Positions 7,341 through 9,945 of a DNA stretch of 9,945 nt are shown piece after piece. This DNA is from an uncultured Pseudomonadales bacterium (GTDB taxonomy: Bacteria > Pseudomonadota > Gammaproteobacteria > Pseudomonadales > IMCC2047), in contig CAMYKE010000115.1 of NCBI GenBank assembly GCA_947258895.1, forward strand, positions 1-9,945, in the 5' to 3' direction. The notes under the pieces were generated by a model. That model saw nothing but the letters and a program-made list of their open reading frames with translations, did no database searches and had not been told where the DNA came from. Numbering within the stretch: the first letter of the stretch is position 1; every line of letters starts with the position of its first letter. Made by a program: the position numbers and the translations under genes.

Positions 7341-7369
7341 TCGGCACATCTCCAGCAATCACATATAAT
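7341..7369 (+). promoter_or_regulatory. Sigma70-type promoter for fadE
   Basis: A perfect TATAAT (7364-7369) stands exactly 17 bases after TCGGCA (7341-7346), which matches the -35 consensus at four of six positions. Transcription would begin near 7376, with a leader of about 95 bases before the fadE ATG. I found no clear FadR- or PsrA-type operator around it. Confidence 0.6.
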
Positions 7370-7470
7370 TACCCGCGACCCACCCCGTTGCGTTAGAATT
7401 CAGTTGATACGCAAGCTCAGGGCGCACGTCTACTCGCCCGCTTGCCAGTAGACTTTCAAGAGGTGTTCCT

Positions 7471-9897
7471 ATGACCGGATTCCTGGTATTGCTTGTAATC
7501 CTGATTTGCCTGGCCTACCGCCGCGCAACCCTTCCCATCGCCAGCCTGACCTTGCTGGCTACCGCTCTGTTGTTTGCCACCAGCGATTTTTCCGGTCCGG
7601 TGACGACCCTGCTGGCCTTCGCCCTGACCGCGGTGACGGCGGTGCTCGCCTACCAGCCCATGCGTCGCGCCCTGGTCAGCGACCCCGCGCTGGCCTGGTT
7701 CCGCAAGGTACTACCCAGCTTGTCGCAAACCGAACAGGAAGCGCTCGATGCCGGCACCGTGTGGTGGGATGCGGAGCTGTTTTCCGGAAATCCGGATTGG
7801 CAGCGCCTGCTGGCTACCCCGGAGCCGCGTCTCAGCGAAGCGGAGCAAGCCTTCCTGGACGGCCCGGTGGAGGAACTCTGCCACATGCTGGACGACTGGC
7901 AGATTCAGCAGGACGGCGACCTGCCGCAGGAGGTTTGGCAATTTCTCAAGGAACACCGCTTCTTCAGCATGATTATCGCCAAGGAATACGGCGGCCTGGA
8001 TTTCAGTCCCGCGGCAAACTCGGCGGTCGTCATGAAACTGTCCACCTGCAACCTCACTGCCGCGATCACCGTGATGGTGCCCAATTCGCTGGGACCCGGT
8101 GAACTGCTCTCCGAATTTGGCACCCAGCAACAACGGGACCATTACCTGCCACGCCTGGCGCGGGGCGAGGACATTCCCTGCTTTGCATTGACCTCCGCCA
8201 CTGCGGGCTCCGACGCTGCCGCCATGCCCGACACCGGCATTGTCTGTAAAGGAGAGTGGGAAGGCAGCGAAGTCCTCGGCCTGCGGGTGACGTGGGACAA
8301 ACGTTACATCACGCTAGCGCCGGTAGCCACGGTACTGGGCCTGGCGTTCCATGCCTACGATCCCGACCACCTGCTGGGCGAAGAGGAAGACCTCGGTATC
8401 ACCTGTGCGCTGATTCCCACGGCAACGCCCGGGGTCTGGACCGGCAATCGCCATATGCCTATCGGCAGCGTATTCATGAACGGACCAACCCGCGGCAAAG
8501 ACGTCTTCATCCCCTTCGATTACATCATCGGCGGCCAGCAGCGAATCGGCGAGGGCTGGCGGATGCTGATGCACAGCCTGGCCGCCGGACGCGCGATTTC
8601 ATTACCCGCGCAGGGCGTCGCCGGCGGCAAATTTGCCGCCCGGACGAGTGGCGAGTACGCGCGTATTCGCAAGCAATTCGGCATGCCTATCGCATACCTC
8701 GAAGGGATCGAGGAGCCGCTGGCGAGAATCGCCGGCACCGCATATCGCATGGATGCGGCACGCCTGATGACGCTTTCTGCATTGAGCATCGGCGAAAAAC
8801 CCGGCGTCCTCAAACGCCTTGAGGAATGCGTCCTCCCGGTAGGCGCCGCTGATGCAACCGCTCCAAAGGTCAGGGTCGCCCTGCATTTCTTCGGGGACCT
8901 CCTCGTCGCTCACGATATCGCCTACCAGACAATACCGATCGCGATCACGGTCGAGGGCGCCAATATCCTGACCCGCAGCCTGATCATTTTTGGCCAGGGA
9001 GCGATCCGTAATCATCCCTACCTGCTGAAGGAAATGGCTGCTGCCGCGGCGGAGGAAACGGAGGATTCGCGCAACGCGTTTGACGATGCCCTGTTCAGCC
9101 ACGTGGGCTTCAGCCTCAGCAATTTGGCGCGCGCGTTCGTGCTGGGCCTCAGCGGCGCGCGCCTGGTCAAATCACCGGTCAATTCCCGCACCGCACACTA
9201 CTACCGACAACTGACGCGCCTCAGCGCGGCATTCGCTTTCGTCTCCGATATGGTGCTGCTGGCACTTGGCGGCAGCTTCAAGTTTCGGGAAAAGATATCC
9301 GGCCGTCTCGCGGATGTCCTCAGCCACCTGTACCTGGCCTCGGCGGTATTGAAGCGTTTTGAAGATACTGGCCGGCCGAAGGAAGATCACCCGCTGGTGC
9401 ATTGGGCCATGCGTGACAGCCTCTACCAGATCCAGCTGGCACTGATCAACACGCTGCGAAATTTCCCCATCCGCTGGCTGGGGCAGGTTATCAAACTGAT
9501 TATCTTTCCATTGGGCACGCCCTACAAGGAGCCCTCTGACACGCTGGGCAAGCACACTGCGCGGATTCTGATAACCGACAACCCTGCCCGCGACCGGCTC
9601 ACCGAGGGTATGTACCTGGCGCAGGGTGACGACATCAAGGCCAAACTGTCACGCGCCTTCCAGGCCGTGCTTGAATCCAGCGCCGTGGAACGCAAGCTGA
9701 AAAAGGGCCTGAATGAAAACGTAACCTACGAGAATTACCGCGACCTGAGCGAAACAGCGATCGAACAGGGTTTAATCGATGCCAGCGAGGCGGAACTGCT
9801 AGCCACCGCCATGGAACTCACCCGCGAAGTGATTAACGTCGATGATTTCCCTCCGCAAGAGGTTGCAGAGGAGGTTCGCGCGGCGGCTACCAACTGA
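7471..9897 (+). CDS. fadE: Acyl-CoA dehydrogenase FadE with an anomalous internal segment
   Basis: FadE catalyses the first step of fatty-acid beta-oxidation, FAD-dependent oxidation of acyl-CoA to trans-2-enoyl-CoA. The 808 residues match the long FadE type (E. coli 814). Two hydrophobic membrane segments (about 3-15 and 21-60) precede the dehydrogenase domains: FALTSATAGSDA (238-249), WDKRYITLAP (275-284), GPTRGKDVFIP, EGWRML, RIRKQFG (398-404) and EGIEEPLARIAG (411-422). The strand ITVEGANILTR (492-502) carries Glu495, the likely catalytic base, followed by FGQGAIRNHPY. A C-terminal domain specific to long FadE ends with INVDDF. The start is supported by AAGAGGTG six bases upstream. Residues 448-483 are unlike FadE: the expected DAMDI-GGKGI region, which contacts FAD, is missing, although homology resumes abruptly at AYQ (484-486). 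The reading frame is intact, but activity is doubtful. Confidence 0.93.
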   Translation: MTGFLVLLVILICLAYRRATLPIASLTLLATALLFATSDFSGPVTTLLAFALTAVTAVLAYQPMRRALVSDPALAWFRKVLPSLSQTEQEALDAGTVWWDAELFSGNPDWQRLLATPEPRLSEAEQAFLDGPVEELCHMLDDWQIQQDGDLPQEVWQFLKEHRFFSMIIAKEYGGLDFSPAANSAVVMKLSTCNLTAAITVMVPNSLGPGELLSEFGTQQQRDHYLPRLARGEDIPCFALTSATAGSDAAAMPDTGIVCKGEWEGSEVLGLRVTWDKRYITLAPVATVLGLAFHAYDPDHLLGEEEDLGITCALIPTATPGVWTGNRHMPIGSVFMNGPTRGKDVFIPFDYIIGGQQRIGEGWRMLMHSLAAGRAISLPAQGVAGGKFAARTSGEYARIRKQFGMPIAYLEGIEEPLARIAGTAYRMDAARLMTLSALSIGEKPGVLKRLEECVLPVGAADATAPKVRVALHFFGDLLVAHDIAYQTIPIAITVEGANILTRSLIIFGQGAIRNHPYLLKEMAAAAAEETEDSRNAFDDALFSHVGFSLSNLARAFVLGLSGARLVKSPVNSRTAHYYRQLTRLSAAFAFVSDMVLLALGGSFKFREKISGRLADVLSHLYLASAVLKRFEDTGRPKEDHPLVHWAMRDSLYQIQLALINTLRNFPIRWLGQVIKLIIFPLGTPYKEPSDTLGKHTARILITDNPARDRLTEGMYLAQGDDIKAKLSRAFQAVLESSAVERKLKKGLNENVTYENYRDLSETAIEQGLIDASEAELLATAMELTREVINVDDFPPQEVAEEVRAAATN
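8812..8919 (-). other. Antisense fragment resembling an ArsM-like methyltransferase, embedded in fadE
   Basis: Read on the minus strand, codon-aligned with fadE, these 108 bases encode 36 residues running from DIVSDEEVPEEM through DPDLWSGCISGAYRED to AFLKAF. I recognise this as the region after the Rossmann core of ArsM-like, arsenite-methyltransferase-related SAM methyltransferases, where an S-D-x-x-x-x-x-x-P-E stretch is followed by DPxLWxGCxSGA and then an A-G-F near the next strand. Sequence outside the segment on this strand is simply antisense fadE. There is no start or stop signal of its own, so it is a fragment rather than a gene. The left junction is blurred because the antisense of fadE KPGVL reads EDAGF, which also suits the methyltransferase. 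Recognition is from memory of the family, not from a search. Confidence 0.5.
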
Positions 9898-9898
9898 C

Positions 9899-9923
9899 AC
9901 CGGTCTGCGCCAGCAAAGCCGGT
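9899..9923 (+). terminator. Weak hairpin after fadE
   Basis: ACCGG (9899-9903) pairs with CCGGT (9919-9923), with a small inner TGC/GCA helix, just after the TGA stop. Only three T follow. It is a possible weak terminator; the window ends too soon to see what comes next. Confidence 0.28.
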
Positions 9924-9945
9924 TTCGCAGCGAGTAAGGTGCCGC

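Noticed and set aside
8602..9102. Complete 166-residue minus-strand gene inside fadE
   Set aside because: Only the middle (8812-8919) resembles a methyltransferase; both ends are plain antisense of conserved FadE, so it is not an intact overlapping gene.

Overview
The window carries six chromosomal housekeeping or metabolic genes and looks like a moderately GC-rich Gammaproteobacterium. The best evidence is the cmoA-cmoB pair (tRNA cmo5U34 synthesis), a long FadE-type acyl-CoA dehydrogenase of enterobacterial/pseudomonad length, a RimK-related ATP-grasp ligase, and a class I PHA synthase. The genus cannot be told from the sequence. I see no transposase, integrase, tRNA, rRNA, CRISPR array or phage gene.

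Layout. Positions 3-863 (+) hold the 3' part of a RimK-like (alpha-L-glutamate ligase-like) gene whose start lies before the window. It converges on phaC (860-2665, -), and the two stop codons overlap. A 254-bp divergent intergenic region separates phaC from cmoA (2920-3636, +). cmoB (3633-4613, +) overlaps cmoA by four bases. A 407-bp non-coding region then leads to a type III glutamine synthetase (5021-7195, +). A 275-bp gap with a hairpin and a sigma70-type promoter precedes fadE (7471-9897, +).

How the genes work together. cmoA and cmoB act in sequence: CmoA makes carboxy-SAM and CmoB transfers its carboxymethyl group to U34 of tRNA. PhaC (carbon storage as polyhydroxyalkanoate) and FadE (fatty-acid beta-oxidation) both handle acyl-CoA, but they lie apart and are not an operon. 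The glutamine synthetase appears to be nitrogen-regulated: its upstream region has a near-consensus sigma54 promoter (4926-4941) and, about 180 bp upstream of it, an NtrC-type dyad (4740-4756).

Most unusual feature. Inside fadE, codons about 448-483 (8812-8919) do not resemble FadE. The FAD-binding glycine motif expected there is absent. Read on the opposite strand in a codon-aligned frame, the same 108 bases resemble the C-terminal part of an ArsM-like SAM methyltransferase. This looks like a short inverted, in-frame fragment of a foreign gene that replaced part of fadE. It may be a real rearrangement or an assembly chimera.
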